Below are positions 52,738 to 62,032 of a DNA stretch of 64,000 nucleotides, piece after piece. Source of the stretch: an uncultured Bacilli bacterium (lineage in GTDB: Bacteria; Bacillota_I; Bacilli_A; RFN20; DUOF01); contig CAKPSD010000001.1 of NCBI GenBank assembly GCA_934183255.1, forward strand, positions 310,001-374,000. The letters run 5' to 3'. Made by a program: the position numbers and the translations under genes. The notes under the pieces were generated by a model. It was not told the origin of the DNA. It saw only the letters and a list, made by a program, of their open reading frames with translations, and searched no databases. Within the stretch, counting starts at the first letter, position 1, and each line of letters opens with the position of its first letter.

Positions 52738-53430
52738 TTATATTTCCCCCTTATATACTAAATTAGCCTCACCTTTAAGTTTAATTACATTATCTAGAAT
52801 TTCTATTTCTAAAATTCCACCATCCATTTTGCAATTAACTTTATTATTAATTAAATTATCTTTATATAGTGCTGATGTTACTGCTACTGCTCCACTTCCA
52901 CAACCTAAAGTTTCTCCAACTCCTCTTTCATTAACTTTAACTTCTATATTATTTTTATCTTTAATTTTTACATTTTCTACATTACAATCATATTTACTTC
53001 TAACTTTATTAATAAAACTATTAAAATCTTTTATATTAATAGAAAAAACATGAAGATTACCACTATTCACTACATAATAATCATCTTCTTTTTTTATATT
53101 ATTAATTTCATTAAAATCCACTTCATAAATATTATCTTTTATATGATTTACATTATAAGTGCTTGCTATAGTTCTTACTTTAAAGTTTTCTTTATTTAAT
53201 CTAGAGTGTAAATAGTTCCCTACACACCTAAGCCCATTACCACAGGTTGTAGCTTCACTACCATCTGCATTATATATTTTAATATCTATAATGCTTTCAT
53301 TTATATCTTTAATAATAATAACTCCATCTGCACCTACCCCACTATGCCTATCACACATCTTAATAACATCAACTTCTTTACTAACAATTATAAAATCATT
53401 TTTAATAGCTTCATATTTTTCAAACTTCAT
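52738..53430 (-). CDS. dapF: Diaminopimelate epimerase
   Basis: The protein is 230 residues, shorter than the usual 270. Both catalytic Cys are present, in TTCGNGLRCVG and GETLGCGSGAVAV. ATG at 53430 lies ten bases inside the upstream asd frame. It converts LL-DAP to meso-DAP for lysine and cell wall. Compaction is seen in the loops between the two domains. Coupling with dapL downstream is direct. Confidence 0.92.
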   Translation of the reverse strand: MKFEKYEAIKNDFIIVSKEVDVIKMCDRHSGVGADGVIIIKDINESIIDIKIYNADGSEATTCGNGLRCVGNYLHSRLNKENFKVRTIASTYNVNHIKDNIYEVDFNEINNIKKEDDYYVVNSGNLHVFSINIKDFNSFINKVRSKYDCNVENVKIKDKNNIEVKVNERGVGETLGCGSGAVAVTSALYKDNLINNKVNCKMDGGILEIEILDNVIKLKGEANLVYKGEI

Positions 53431-54445
53431 ACTTTTCACCATTAATTAACTTATTTAAAATCATCACAGCATTATAAGCTGCGCCTAAATATAAGTTATC
53501 TCCCACTATAAAATAGTTAACTGCAAATTCATTAAATAAATCTTTTCTTATTCTCCCTATAATTGCTTTTTTATTATAGTAACAATCTCTTACAAGTGGA
53601 TATTCTTGATTTACTATATCATCTTTAAGTTCTAAGTATTCATCTTCTTTTATTTTATTTATAAACTCATTTATATTTAATTTATTATTTAATTCTACAT
53701 ATACACTTTCAGCGTGTCCTCTATATATAGGGACTCTAACACATGTTGCTATTAAATCTATATGATCACCCAATATTTTTTTTGTTTCGTTAGTCATCTT
53801 TAATTCTTCTTTTGTATATCTACTTTCTAAATCAAAAGAATCTATTTGAGGTATTACATTATCCTTTATTGAATAATGTTTGTTGCTTGAAGGAAAGGGA
53901 AAAGAAGTATAATTAGGTAAATTTATATGTTGATTTATTGAATATTCTTCTAATGCTTGTTTTCCTATCCCACTTACACTTTGATAGGTAGACACTACTA
54001 CTTTTTTTATACCATATAACTCATCTAATACTTTTAAACTTTTCATTAACTCAATAGTAGAACAATTAGGATTTGCAATTATTCCTTTATGTGAATATAT
54101 TTCCTTATCATTACTACCAATACTAACTAAAGGCACTTCTTTATTCATTCTATAAAAAGAAGAATTATCTATTACTATACATCCTTTACTAACTGCAACT
54201 GGTGCATACTTTTCACTTACTTCATTTCCACCACTAAAAAGAACATAATTTAATCCATTAAAACTATCTTCAGTTAATTCTTCTACTTTATAACTAGCTT
54301 TACTAGTATTTATTGCTTTGCCTTTACTTCTACTTGAAGCATAGCAAAAAATATTGATGCTTGGATTATTTAATTCTTCTAAACACTTAATCATCTCTAA
54401 ACCTACTAATCCAGTAGCGCCTACTACTCCAACATTTATATCCAT
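53420..54445 (-). CDS. asd: Aspartate-semialdehyde dehydrogenase
   Basis: The protein is 341 residues. It has the NADP loop GATGLVG (9-15), active Cys in NPNCSTIEL, and conserved CVRVPIYRGHAESV with the substrate His. It reduces aspartyl phosphate to aspartate semialdehyde. The TGA stop overlaps the dapF start region, showing that TGA is a stop here. It lies 28 bases after lysC. Confidence 0.95.
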   Translation of the reverse strand: MDINVGVVGATGLVGLEMIKCLEELNNPSINIFCYASSRSKGKAINTSKASYKVEELTEDSFNGLNYVLFSGGNEVSEKYAPVAVSKGCIVIDNSSFYRMNKEVPLVSIGSNDKEIYSHKGIIANPNCSTIELMKSLKVLDELYGIKKVVVSTYQSVSGIGKQALEEYSINQHINLPNYTSFPFPSSNKHYSIKDNVIPQIDSFDLESRYTKEELKMTNETKKILGDHIDLIATCVRVPIYRGHAESVYVELNNKLNINEFINKIKEDEYLELKDDIVNQEYPLVRDCYYNKKAIIGRIRKDLFNEFAVNYFIVGDNLYLGAAYNAVMILNKLINGEKYEV

Positions 54446-54473
54446 TTTATCACCATTACATTATATGTATTAA

Positions 54474-55406
54474 CTACCTAATATATTTATCTAATATTTC
54501 ATCTATTTCTATATTTTTGCCTTTTAAATAAACTATATTTTTAACAATAATTAAATCGTCTAATTTAATCTTTTTATCTATTATTACTTTAAATATTTCA
54601 TTAAATATATTCATATCTTTAAAAACTATTTTTATTTCATTATCTTCTTTATTTACAAATAAAATATTTTCATCACTTTGAGTATCACTAATAATAGTTC
54701 CTTCATCATTATCTATATTTCTAATATCAATAATAACTTTTTTATCTTTAGCGTATTTTATTGTCTTTTTAGAAAACATTTTACTACCTGCATTTAATAA
54801 GCTAATCATTTCATCATAACTAACACACTTAATTACTTTATCCAACCTTTCTATACGTGGATCCTTTTTATAAACTCCATTTACTTCTTTAATAATATAC
54901 GCTTTATCTAAATTAAAATATTTAGCAATAATAACTGCTGTTAAATCACTTGTATTTCTACCTAAACTTATAATTTTTCCTTCCATTGATTCTCCAATAA
55001 ATCCTGGGACTACTACTATATCGTTATCATTTATAAGTTCACCTAAATAACTCATATCAATGCCTATGATATTGCCATCTTGATAACTATTATCACATGT
55101 TATACCTATTTCATCATAATAAGCATTATTTACTTTAAAGCCTTCTCTTAATAATTCATTTTTTATTATTAAAGATGAATATATTTCTCCAAAAGTCATT
55201 AATTGATCTTTATCATAGTTACTTAATAATTCTATATTTTTAGCTAAATGATCAGTAGAAAAATAATCTTTTTCTCTACCAAACGCTGACACTACCATAA
55301 AGATTTTTACTCCTTCATTAATTTTATTTTTAAAAAACTTATATATTTTCTTCCTTTTACTCTCATCTTTTAAAATAGTTCCCCCATATTTATATACCTC
55401 TATCAT
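54474..55406 (-). CDS. lysC: Aspartate kinase
   Basis: The protein is 310 residues, short relative to most aspartokinases at 400 or more. It has VYKYGG near the N-terminus, VVPGFIGESMEGK, LGRNTSDLTA and YKKDPRI. Only a reduced C-terminal segment (about 245-310) follows the kinase core, too short for two normal ACT domains, so lysine feedback may be weakened or absent. ATG at 55406 follows GGGTGA. It is the first gene of the DAP operon. Confidence 0.88.
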   Translation of the reverse strand: MIEVYKYGGTILKDESKRKKIYKFFKNKINEGVKIFMVVSAFGREKDYFSTDHLAKNIELLSNYDKDQLMTFGEIYSSLIIKNELLREGFKVNNAYYDEIGITCDNSYQDGNIIGIDMSYLGELINDNDIVVVPGFIGESMEGKIISLGRNTSDLTAVIIAKYFNLDKAYIIKEVNGVYKKDPRIERLDKVIKCVSYDEMISLLNAGSKMFSKKTIKYAKDKKVIIDIRNIDNDEGTIISDTQSDENILFVNKEDNEIKIVFKDMNIFNEIFKVIIDKKIKLDDLIIVKNIVYLKGKNIEIDEILDKYIR

Positions 55407-55506
55407 TATTTTCACCCATTACATAATATGAATTAGTTAGACTTTTGACATAACTCTAATTATATTTGTGAAAATATGCTATATTATAATTAAAGGAGTA
55501 AAGATA

Positions 55507-56973
55507 ATGGAAAATAGTTTTGAATGTTCTAATACTAATAAAAGATATCACACATTTGATTATTATTTAAAAAATAAATATCATGAAAAAGTATTTAAAG
55601 TATCTTTAAATGCTGGTTTTACATGTCCTAATAGAGATGGTAAAGTTGGATATGGCGGATGTACATTTTGTTCTAACTTAGGTGGAGGAGAAAATGGTGG
55701 TAATATTCATGATGAATTAGATGTTCAATTTAATAAAATGAAAGATATTATGCATCTAAAATGGCCTGCTTCTAAATATATTGCTTATTTTCAAGCTTTT
55801 TCTAACACCTATGCTCCAGTTAATATTTTAAAAGAGTTATATGAACCTTTTGTTTATAAAGAAGATGTAGTGGCTATTTCTATTGCTACACGTGCTGATT
55901 GTTTAGAGGATGATGTTATAGATTATCTTGCTTCAATTAATGAAAGAAGAGATTTATGGGTAGAAATTGGTTTACAAACAAGTAATGATGAAACTGCTAA
56001 ACTAATTAATAGAGGTTATGATTATAATACTTTTGTTGATTCTGTTAATAAACTTAGAAAGCATAACATTAATGTAACTGTTCATATTATTAATGGGTTA
56101 CCTAATGAAACTAAAGAAATGATGATTAAAACTGTACAAGATATAAATAAACTTGATATTCAAGGAATAAAAATTCATTCTTTAAATATTTTAAAAGATA
56201 GTGTTATGGGGAATGATTTTTATAATCATCCTTTTAAAATATTAAGTAAAAATGATTATATTGATGTAGTTATTAAACAACTTGAAAATTTAAGAAAAGA
56301 AATAGTGGTTCAACGTCTTACCTCTGATCCAATAAAGGAAAATTTAATTGCACCTAAATGGAATACAGATAAAATTCAATTGTTAAATGATATAGATAAA
56401 GAAATGGTTAAAAGAGATACTTATCAAGGTAAGGCATTAGAAAGTAAAGAAAAAAAATTATCTCCTTCTGTTATCTATTATCATGATTTAATAAATAATT
56501 TTGCAAGTAAAGATAAAATAGCAATAGATGCTACTTTAGGTAATGGTAATGATTCTTTATTTTTAGCTAATTTATTCAAAAAAGTATATTCTTTTGATAT
56601 ACAAGATTTAGCTGTTAAAAGAAGTAAAGAAAAGCTAAAAGATTATGATAATGTAATAGTAACTCAAGCTAATCATATGTATGTAGATAATTATGTGAAA
56701 GAAAAAGTTGATTTAGTTACTTTTAATTTAGGATTTCTTCCTGGTAGTGATAAAAAAATATGCACTAATAGTTACACTACTATTAATGCATTAAAGAAAT
56801 GTTATGAATTATTAAATGATAATGGTCTTATAATTATTACTACTTATAGTAGACATTTAGGTGGTAGTAAAGAAGCTAATGATATAGATGACTTTTTGAG
56901 TAATAGTAATTATAAATATGATAAAAAAAGATTTGATTATGAACTTGTGTATGTGATTAGAAAAGATCATTAG
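55507..56973 (+). CDS. Fused MnmL-MnmM: radical SAM protein (YtqA type) plus methyltransferase (YtqB type)
   Basis: The protein is 488 residues; ATG at 55507 follows AAAGGAG. Residues 1-310 match the TIGR01212/YhcC-YtqA family: Cys40, Cys52 and Cys55 in TCPNRDG and GGCTFC give the C-x11-C-x2-C cluster. Residues about 325-488 match YtqB: DATLGNGNDSLFLANLF as SAM loop, FNLGFLPGSDK, and TTYSRHLGGSKEA. In Bacillus subtilis these are the adjacent genes ytqA and ytqB, implicated in mnm5U34 synthesis in tRNA. Here both steps are in one chain. Confidence 0.9.
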   Translation: MENSFECSNTNKRYHTFDYYLKNKYHEKVFKVSLNAGFTCPNRDGKVGYGGCTFCSNLGGGENGGNIHDELDVQFNKMKDIMHLKWPASKYIAYFQAFSNTYAPVNILKELYEPFVYKEDVVAISIATRADCLEDDVIDYLASINERRDLWVEIGLQTSNDETAKLINRGYDYNTFVDSVNKLRKHNINVTVHIINGLPNETKEMMIKTVQDINKLDIQGIKIHSLNILKDSVMGNDFYNHPFKILSKNDYIDVVIKQLENLRKEIVVQRLTSDPIKENLIAPKWNTDKIQLLNDIDKEMVKRDTYQGKALESKEKKLSPSVIYYHDLINNFASKDKIAIDATLGNGNDSLFLANLFKKVYSFDIQDLAVKRSKEKLKDYDNVIVTQANHMYVDNYVKEKVDLVTFNLGFLPGSDKKICTNSYTTINALKKCYELLNDNGLIIITTYSRHLGGSKEANDIDDFLSNSNYKYDKKRFDYELVYVIRKDH

Positions 56974-56986
56974 TTATAATAAATTA

Positions 56987-58237
56987 TTAAAATTTCTTTT
57001 CATTTTTAATGAAATCCATTAAGTTTTCATGAATTATTCCATTTCTTTTTTGTAACAATACATCTGTTGTAAGTAAATACTTAGGATAATTATCCCAAGT
57101 GATACTTTCTAAGCTTTTGTATTCTCTATCTTCAGTTTCTTTGCTAGCTAATATTGTATATGCAACTTGAACATATGAATAATTTAGTTCATTGTCTCTA
57201 AGAATGAAATCACACTCTAATTTACCAACTTTACCAACACTAATCGAATATCCCATGCTACTAGCGTATATATATACTAAATTTTCTAATGCTGGTCCGA
57301 AATTAATTCTATTGTCTGTATTTAATGCATAATAAAAAGATAAATCTGATAAATAAAATTTCTTTTCTCCACTTAAAGACTTTCTAGATTTCATATCAAA
57401 ACGATTGCATGGCATGATTATTTTTGAACTTACAAGTGCTTCAATATATTTATTAATAGTTTCTCTTTTAATAGAAATGCCATTTTTTTCTAAATCATTA
57501 ACAATATTTTTAATACTTGTTGTAGATCCAAAATTATTAATTATATATGTCATAACCACATCAAAGACATATTTATTTTTTATTTTAATTCTTTGCTTTA
57601 TATCCTTTTCAAAAATTTCATTTATAAGATTTTTTGTATAATTTCTCTTATCATCAATGGAGTCAAGCTTTAAAACATATGGAAATCCACCTTCTAATAT
57701 ATAATTTCTTAATTCTATCAAATTATCACTTGAAACATTTTTCTTAAAAAATGTTTTAGCTTCAATATACTCATCAAATGATAATGGTAAAATATTGAAT
57801 TCAATATATCTACCCGTTAGTTTAGTTGCTAGTTCTCCTGATAATAAATAAGAATTTGATCCTGTAATAAAAATTGAAAAGTCACCTTCTTCTCTCCAAG
57901 CATTTATAATTTTTTCAAATCCTTTTACATTTTGAATTTCATCTATAAACAAATATTTTTTTCCTTTCGAATCACAATTTTTTGATATAATTTCATCGAG
58001 TTTTTCAATTGTATCAACATTTATATATGGCTTTTTATCTAAATTAAAATATAAAATATTATTTTTGTTTACACCTTGCTCTAAAAGTTCTTGCATTATT
58101 AAATTCATTATAGATGATTTTCCACAACGTCTAACTCCAGTTAAAACTTTAATAATTTCACATTCATGATAGAAACCACGTATTTTTTTTAAATATTTTT
58201 CTCTTTTATATAAATCGTTTTTTATTTCAAGTTCCAT
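56987..58237 (-). CDS. AAA_14/DUF4143 family ATPase
   Basis: The protein is 416 residues with an N-terminal P-loop domain: Walker A TGVRRCGKSSIM (about 32-44), Walker B YLFIDEIQNV, and sensor FITGSNSYLLSG. The C-terminal part is DUF4143 with a winged region and a restriction-nuclease-like end (ENLVYIYASSMGYSISVG, LECDFILRD). Members are widespread in host-associated bacteria and their role is not established. ATG at 58237 follows ATAGGTGAT. It is convergent with the MnmLM fusion. Confidence 0.88.
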   Translation of the reverse strand: MELEIKNDLYKREKYLKKIRGFYHECEIIKVLTGVRRCGKSSIMNLIMQELLEQGVNKNNILYFNLDKKPYINVDTIEKLDEIISKNCDSKGKKYLFIDEIQNVKGFEKIINAWREEGDFSIFITGSNSYLLSGELATKLTGRYIEFNILPLSFDEYIEAKTFFKKNVSSDNLIELRNYILEGGFPYVLKLDSIDDKRNYTKNLINEIFEKDIKQRIKIKNKYVFDVVMTYIINNFGSTTSIKNIVNDLEKNGISIKRETINKYIEALVSSKIIMPCNRFDMKSRKSLSGEKKFYLSDLSFYYALNTDNRINFGPALENLVYIYASSMGYSISVGKVGKLECDFILRDNELNYSYVQVAYTILASKETEDREYKSLESITWDNYPKYLLTTDVLLQKRNGIIHENLMDFIKNEKKF

Positions 58238-58282
58238 ATTATATCACCTATAATATTTATACTACAAATAATAGAAAAGCGC

Positions 58283-58333
58283 TAGTTATGGGTGTATATT
58301 TTTAATTATTTTCAAAAAATACCCCCATAACTG
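58283..58333. repeat. Imperfect inverted repeat
   Basis: AGTTATGGGTGTATATTTTT (58284-58303) is largely complementary to AAAAAATACCCCCATAACT (58314-58332). There is no T tail, so it is not a simple terminator. It lies upstream of the AAA ATPase gene and downstream of a lipoprotein terminator. Confidence 0.55.
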
Positions 58334-58357
58334 GTTCTTAAAACATTTTTTAGTTAA

Positions 58358-58389
58358 ATAAAAAGACTTTATATTAAGGTTATAAAGTC
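58358..58389 (-). terminator. Terminator of lipoprotein gene
   Basis: GACTTTATA (58365-58373) and TATAAAGTC (58381-58389) pair; the minus strand then reads TTTTTATTT. It lies 12 bases after the stop of the lipoprotein gene at 58401. Confidence 0.8.
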
Positions 58390-58400
58390 CTTTCTAATGT

Positions 58401-59132
58401 CTATACTATGGGATCTATTCTATAAACATTTAATGTTGCTACTACTGAAGTTACTTTACCACTAGTATCTTTTTTGTATTCTAAGTTACCTACTTTATAA
58501 TACATTTTTCCTCCTACTACTGGAGTTGTAGCTGATTTCCAGTCCACTTTACCTACATCTTCATATTCTATATGATCAACTTTAAAATATGAAGTGTAAT
58601 TAGTAGCCCAATCTGCTGGTGCTGCAGTTAATAGTGTATAAACATAATTTCCTTCAACACCTGTTCTTGTATAGTATGTCCTTGTAGCAAATGCAGGAGC
58701 ACTTTCTCCTGTTACTGATACATATACATTTTTAGGAGTAGCTATTATTTCTCCATAACTATGAGATATAAAATATGCTGTCCCTTTTTTCTCTCTTTCT
58801 AGATTCTTAACTGTTTGGTTTACACTACCATCATCATTGGCACCAAATGTTTGAGTAATATAATATTTACCATCATCAGATTTTTTCAGTGTATAAATAA
58901 AATAACCTACATCTATACTTCCATCCTCATTGTTAGTCGCATGTAAATATGTTCCTTTATATTTATTCATTGCTGTAATAAGAGAATCTCCATCTCCTTT
59001 TACTGTTTTATAATCCGACTCTGAAGTTACTGATGAACTAGTAAATGTATCTGGTTTCTTTGCATCTTTTCCACATCCAACTAATGATAGTGACATTAAT
59101 GTAGCTAAGCTTAATAATCCTATTTTTTTCAT
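58401..59132 (-). CDS. Lipoprotein, unrecognised beta-rich
   Basis: The protein is 243 residues. I chose ATG at 59132 because AATGGAGG precedes it and the lipoprotein signal KKIGLLSLATLMSLSLVGC starts there. The mature part is rich in Gly, Tyr and Thr with regular strands (FIYTLKKSDDGKYYITQTF, TRTYYTRTGVEGNYVY). It is the most downstream of a run of lipoprotein genes on this strand. No family is recognised. Confidence 0.7.
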   Translation of the reverse strand: MKKIGLLSLATLMSLSLVGCGKDAKKPDTFTSSSVTSESDYKTVKGDGDSLITAMNKYKGTYLHATNNEDGSIDVGYFIYTLKKSDDGKYYITQTFGANDDGSVNQTVKNLEREKKGTAYFISHSYGEIIATPKNVYVSVTGESAPAFATRTYYTRTGVEGNYVYTLLTAAPADWATNYTSYFKVDHIEYEDVGKVDWKSATTPVVGGKMYYKVGNLEYKKDTSGKVTSVVATLNVYRIDPIV

Positions 59133-59184
59133 AAATTTCCTCCATTCAATATTATTATTTTCTATATTTTGAAATTTATGAGTA

Positions 59185-59222
59185 TAAAAAAACTTAATTA
59201 CGTTTGCAGCCATAATTAAGTT
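59185..59222 (-). terminator. Terminator of 391-aa lipoprotein gene
   Basis: AACTTAATTA (59191-59200) and TAATTAAGTT (59213-59222) form a ten-base stem with a T run on the minus strand. Confidence 0.8.
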
Positions 59223-59252
59223 TCTTTTTTATTTTAATTTTAACTATTTATA

Positions 59253-60428
59253 TTAGTTATTGAATGTTAAAGTTTGTTGTGACATCATACCACAAGTTAA
59301 AGTAGTATCTAATGCAAATCTTCTTGCCCAGTTTGTTTGAGTAGTATATTTACTTGCATCTAATGTAGTAGCTTGTTCTTCAGTAATTACAGCACCTTTT
59401 GCTCCAACACCTTCAACTGTTTCATTTAATACTTTTCTAGTTTCCCAGTTACCGTATGCAGCATTAATTAAAGCATAGTTATTAGCAGCATCAGCAGTTA
59501 ATGCAACATTTTTAGCAGCTAATTTAGTATTCCAGAAAGATTCTCTGATAAATGGATATCTTCTACTAGGATCTCCTGAATATACAGCACATTTAGCATG
59601 ACTCTTAGCATCTTCTTCTGTATTCCATTTTAATAAAGAATTTCCACTCATTGAATCATAAGCAGCTGTAATAACGATTGATTCAGGAACAACATAATAT
59701 ACAGTTCCTCCACCATTAATAACTTTGTTAGCAAAAGCTAATTTTTTAGCATCAGTATCCATAGCAGCCCATGTAGCAGCTTGAGAAGCTATTGTTGGAG
59801 AATAATGACTAAATACTTCTAATTTTTCAGCATCAGAACTAGATGCATTTAAAACATGTACTTTACCATTATATTGAATACCATATGAATGATAATAATC
59901 AGCTTCTGTAGCATATCCTGTTGGATAAGCACTATCAGTTGAATTTAATTGTCTTAGCCATGTTATACTAACATTTTGGTTAATAGCAAAGTCATTAACT
60001 TTGCCAGTTCCTCCTTCACCCATACCATATAGTTTGAATGAATTTGGATCTATTACTAATTCTACATTTGTATTAGCAACTTTTACTTCTGATTTTCCAT
60101 TAACTTTAGTTGGTACAGCTGTAGCAATTGAGAACATAGAACGATAATTATAACCTTTCTTTGTTCCATTAGGTAACAATAATTCATCACCTTTCAAGAA
60201 TTCTCTAATTGTTTCTTTCTTTAATTCTTCTGTCCAAGCAAAAGCTCCCATATTAATTCCTTTTCCTTGTTCTGTAGCAGATGTTGCCATATCCACTGTT
60301 TCAATCCAACCATGATCTCTTGCCCATTTAGCATATTCTTCTTCTGTTGGTTGTTTGTTACATCCTGCAACTCCTAGTACCATTAATGCTGCCAAAGAAG
60401 CAGCACCTACTTTTAAACCTTTTTTCAT
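59253..60428 (-). CDS. Large lipoprotein, unrecognised
   Basis: The protein is 391 residues with the signal KKGLKVGAASLAALMVLGVAGC, almost the same as the signal of the rhodanese lipoprotein at 62033. The mature part has WARDHGWIETVD, several Trp, and a long Ala/Thr/Asn-rich body. It ends with a Cys-containing LTCGMMSQQTLTFNN. The related signals suggest duplicated lipoprotein genes. No domain is recognised. Confidence 0.75.
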   Translation of the reverse strand: MKKGLKVGAASLAALMVLGVAGCNKQPTEEEYAKWARDHGWIETVDMATSATEQGKGINMGAFAWTEELKKETIREFLKGDELLLPNGTKKGYNYRSMFSIATAVPTKVNGKSEVKVANTNVELVIDPNSFKLYGMGEGGTGKVNDFAINQNVSITWLRQLNSTDSAYPTGYATEADYYHSYGIQYNGKVHVLNASSSDAEKLEVFSHYSPTIASQAATWAAMDTDAKKLAFANKVINGGGTVYYVVPESIVITAAYDSMSGNSLLKWNTEEDAKSHAKCAVYSGDPSRRYPFIRESFWNTKLAAKNVALTADAANNYALINAAYGNWETRKVLNETVEGVGAKGAVITEEQATTLDASKYTTQTNWARRFALDTTLTCGMMSQQTLTFNN

Positions 60429-60516
60429 TAAAATTCCCCTTTCATCTTTTCTTACTTATATTTTACAATATTAAATATGAAATTCAATTTTTCTATATTG
60501 TTTTTTTATATTTTTT

Positions 60517-60547
60517 CAAAAAAAGGGATAATTTTTTTATTATCCCC
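60517..60547 (-). terminator. Terminator of FMN-binding-like lipoprotein gene
   Basis: GGGATAAT (60525-60532) and ATTATCCC (60539-60546) pair; on the minus strand seven T follow. Confidence 0.85.
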
Positions 60548-60558
60548 ACAAACTATTA

Positions 60559-61305
60559 TTAGCCAAAATATCTATCTGCATGATATTTAAATACAGCATG
60601 AAGAATTCTTAAGATATTATTAGTAGATACAGATGCTCCTGAAAAAGCATCGAAAGTTTCTTGACTCATCACATTTGCTGTTTTTAAATCATCAACGAAA
60701 TTATATTGATCTAATTCAGCTTTTGTTTTTCCTATTAATAAAGGAATATAATCTTCTCTTATGCTAGGATAATATCCACCCTCTGGATTAGCTGTTTTTT
60801 CAAAAGTAGCAACAATTTTATCTCCACTATAAATAGGAGAAGAATCACCCCAGAAACCAGCAGTATAGTGTCCTGTACCATCTCTATCAAATGATAATTT
60901 TTGAAGTACTGATTCTTCTGCATTTTCACTCTCTGGAATAGTTAATTCCATGTATGCAGTTTGCCAATAGTTAACATCAGCTGTTCTACATGTACATGAT
61001 AAATAAGTAACTTGATATTTAACATAGTTTTCTACTCTATCTCTATAAACAAAGTTTACTAGAGCATAGAATTTCCATTCATTTCTTGGCCCATTTACAT
61101 GATTAAACGGGATAATAGCAATAGGATTTGCTTCATCCATATTTAAAGTCCCATTTAACATTCTATTAATGTCTTCAACTGTAGGATTTTCTGTGCATCC
61201 TTTAGAAGTTCCATTATCTTTGTCATTATTTTTGCCACATGCAGTAGTTAATAGCATCATGCAACACATAAATAATCCACAAATAGATTTAAATATTTTT
61301 TTCAT
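60559..61305 (-). CDS. FMN-binding-domain-like lipoprotein
   Basis: The protein is 248 residues, with signal MKKIFKSICGLFMCCMMLLT and lipobox LTTAC. A beta-rich middle (FYALVNFVYRDRVENYVKYQ) is followed by a C-terminal segment DAFSGASVSTNNILRILHAV. The D-x2-[ST]-G-A-[ST] pattern there is like the site where ApbE attaches FMN to extracytoplasmic FMN_bind proteins. It may be a surface redox protein. The neighbouring rhodanese-containing protein has a similar tail, so the two are related. Confidence 0.65.
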   Translation of the reverse strand: MKKIFKSICGLFMCCMMLLTTACGKNNDKDNGTSKGCTENPTVEDINRMLNGTLNMDEANPIAIIPFNHVNGPRNEWKFYALVNFVYRDRVENYVKYQVTYLSCTCRTADVNYWQTAYMELTIPESENAEESVLQKLSFDRDGTGHYTAGFWGDSSPIYSGDKIVATFEKTANPEGGYYPSIREDYIPLLIGKTKAELDQYNFVDDLKTANVMSQETFDAFSGASVSTNNILRILHAVFKYHADRYFG

Positions 61306-61326
61306 ATTGTCTTTTTCCTTTCCTTT

Positions 61327-61968
61327 TTATTTTATTGGTGTTAATTCATCTAATATTCCAAAGTTAAATGTATATTTAACATCACCACATCCATTAACAA
61401 AGTATTTGTTAGTTGTAATGCTTTTATAACTTGGAATACCTTCTGAATTAATTACTCCACCTACATTATAAAGCAAATTTCCATCATATCCAAGTTGTAT
61501 AAGCAAATTTATCATATAACTTGATTCAGAACCTGCTTGTGATATTAAAAATATATATTTATCTTTAGAAAATAATGATTTAACAATTCTTTCCGATTCT
61601 TCATATTGAGCAATAAAACCTCCAACTTGCCCTGCTGGTATGTTTTTACCTGTTGAATCAGTTGTTGCCTTCATTCTATACAAAGAGTCATATTCATTAA
61701 AAGAAGCTATAAATGATAAAAAAGGAATAAATTCGAAACCTGCTACATGTCCTTCTTTCATTATAGATGTTGAACTCCTTAGATCCACATATTGAACATT
61801 TTCCATGAACATATATTTATCTATATTTTTGGTATTAATAGGGCTTGTTAAAACAGAGGTATCATTTGCATTTTCTTTTATTGGTATAACAAGATTTTCT
61901 TCTTTTTTACAAGAACATCCTGTAATCAAAAGCATAATAAGTAAAAATATAGTTATTCCTTTTTTCAT
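61327..61968 (-). CDS. Rhodanese-like lipoprotein lacking the catalytic Cys
   Basis: The protein is 213 residues; ATG at 61968 follows AAGGAGAG and gives the signal KKGITIFLLIMLLITGC with Cys in LITGC. A rhodanese-like domain is seen in VQYVDLRSSTSIMKEGHVAG and the strand-loop KYIFLISQAGSESSYM. The active-site position has SQAGSES instead of a Cys, so it is probably non-catalytic. It follows the gene at 62033, its closest relative in the cluster, across a terminator. Confidence 0.65.
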   Translation of the reverse strand: MKKGITIFLLIMLLITGCSCKKEENLVIPIKENANDTSVLTSPINTKNIDKYMFMENVQYVDLRSSTSIMKEGHVAGFEFIPFLSFIASFNEYDSLYRMKATTDSTGKNIPAGQVGGFIAQYEESERIVKSLFSKDKYIFLISQAGSESSYMINLLIQLGYDGNLLYNVGGVINSEGIPSYKSITTNKYFVNGCGDVKYTFNFGILDELTPIK

Positions 61969-61979
61969 ATAACTCTCCT

Positions 61980-62011
61980 TAAAAAAAATAGAAAGGTAAT
62001 GCCTTTCTATT
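61980..62011 (-). terminator. Terminator between rhodanese lipoprotein genes
   Basis: AATAGAAAGG (61987-61996) and CCTTTCTATT (62002-62011) form a ten-base stem followed on the minus strand by a T run. It lies between the two related genes, so the downstream copy may be read by read-through. Confidence 0.85.
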
Positions 62012-62032
62012 TTAAATACAAACATTAATTAA

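Noticed and set aside
55407..55506. Possible lysine riboswitch or T-box before lysC
   Set aside because: The divergent gap is only about 100 bases and shows no T-box word or L-box features.
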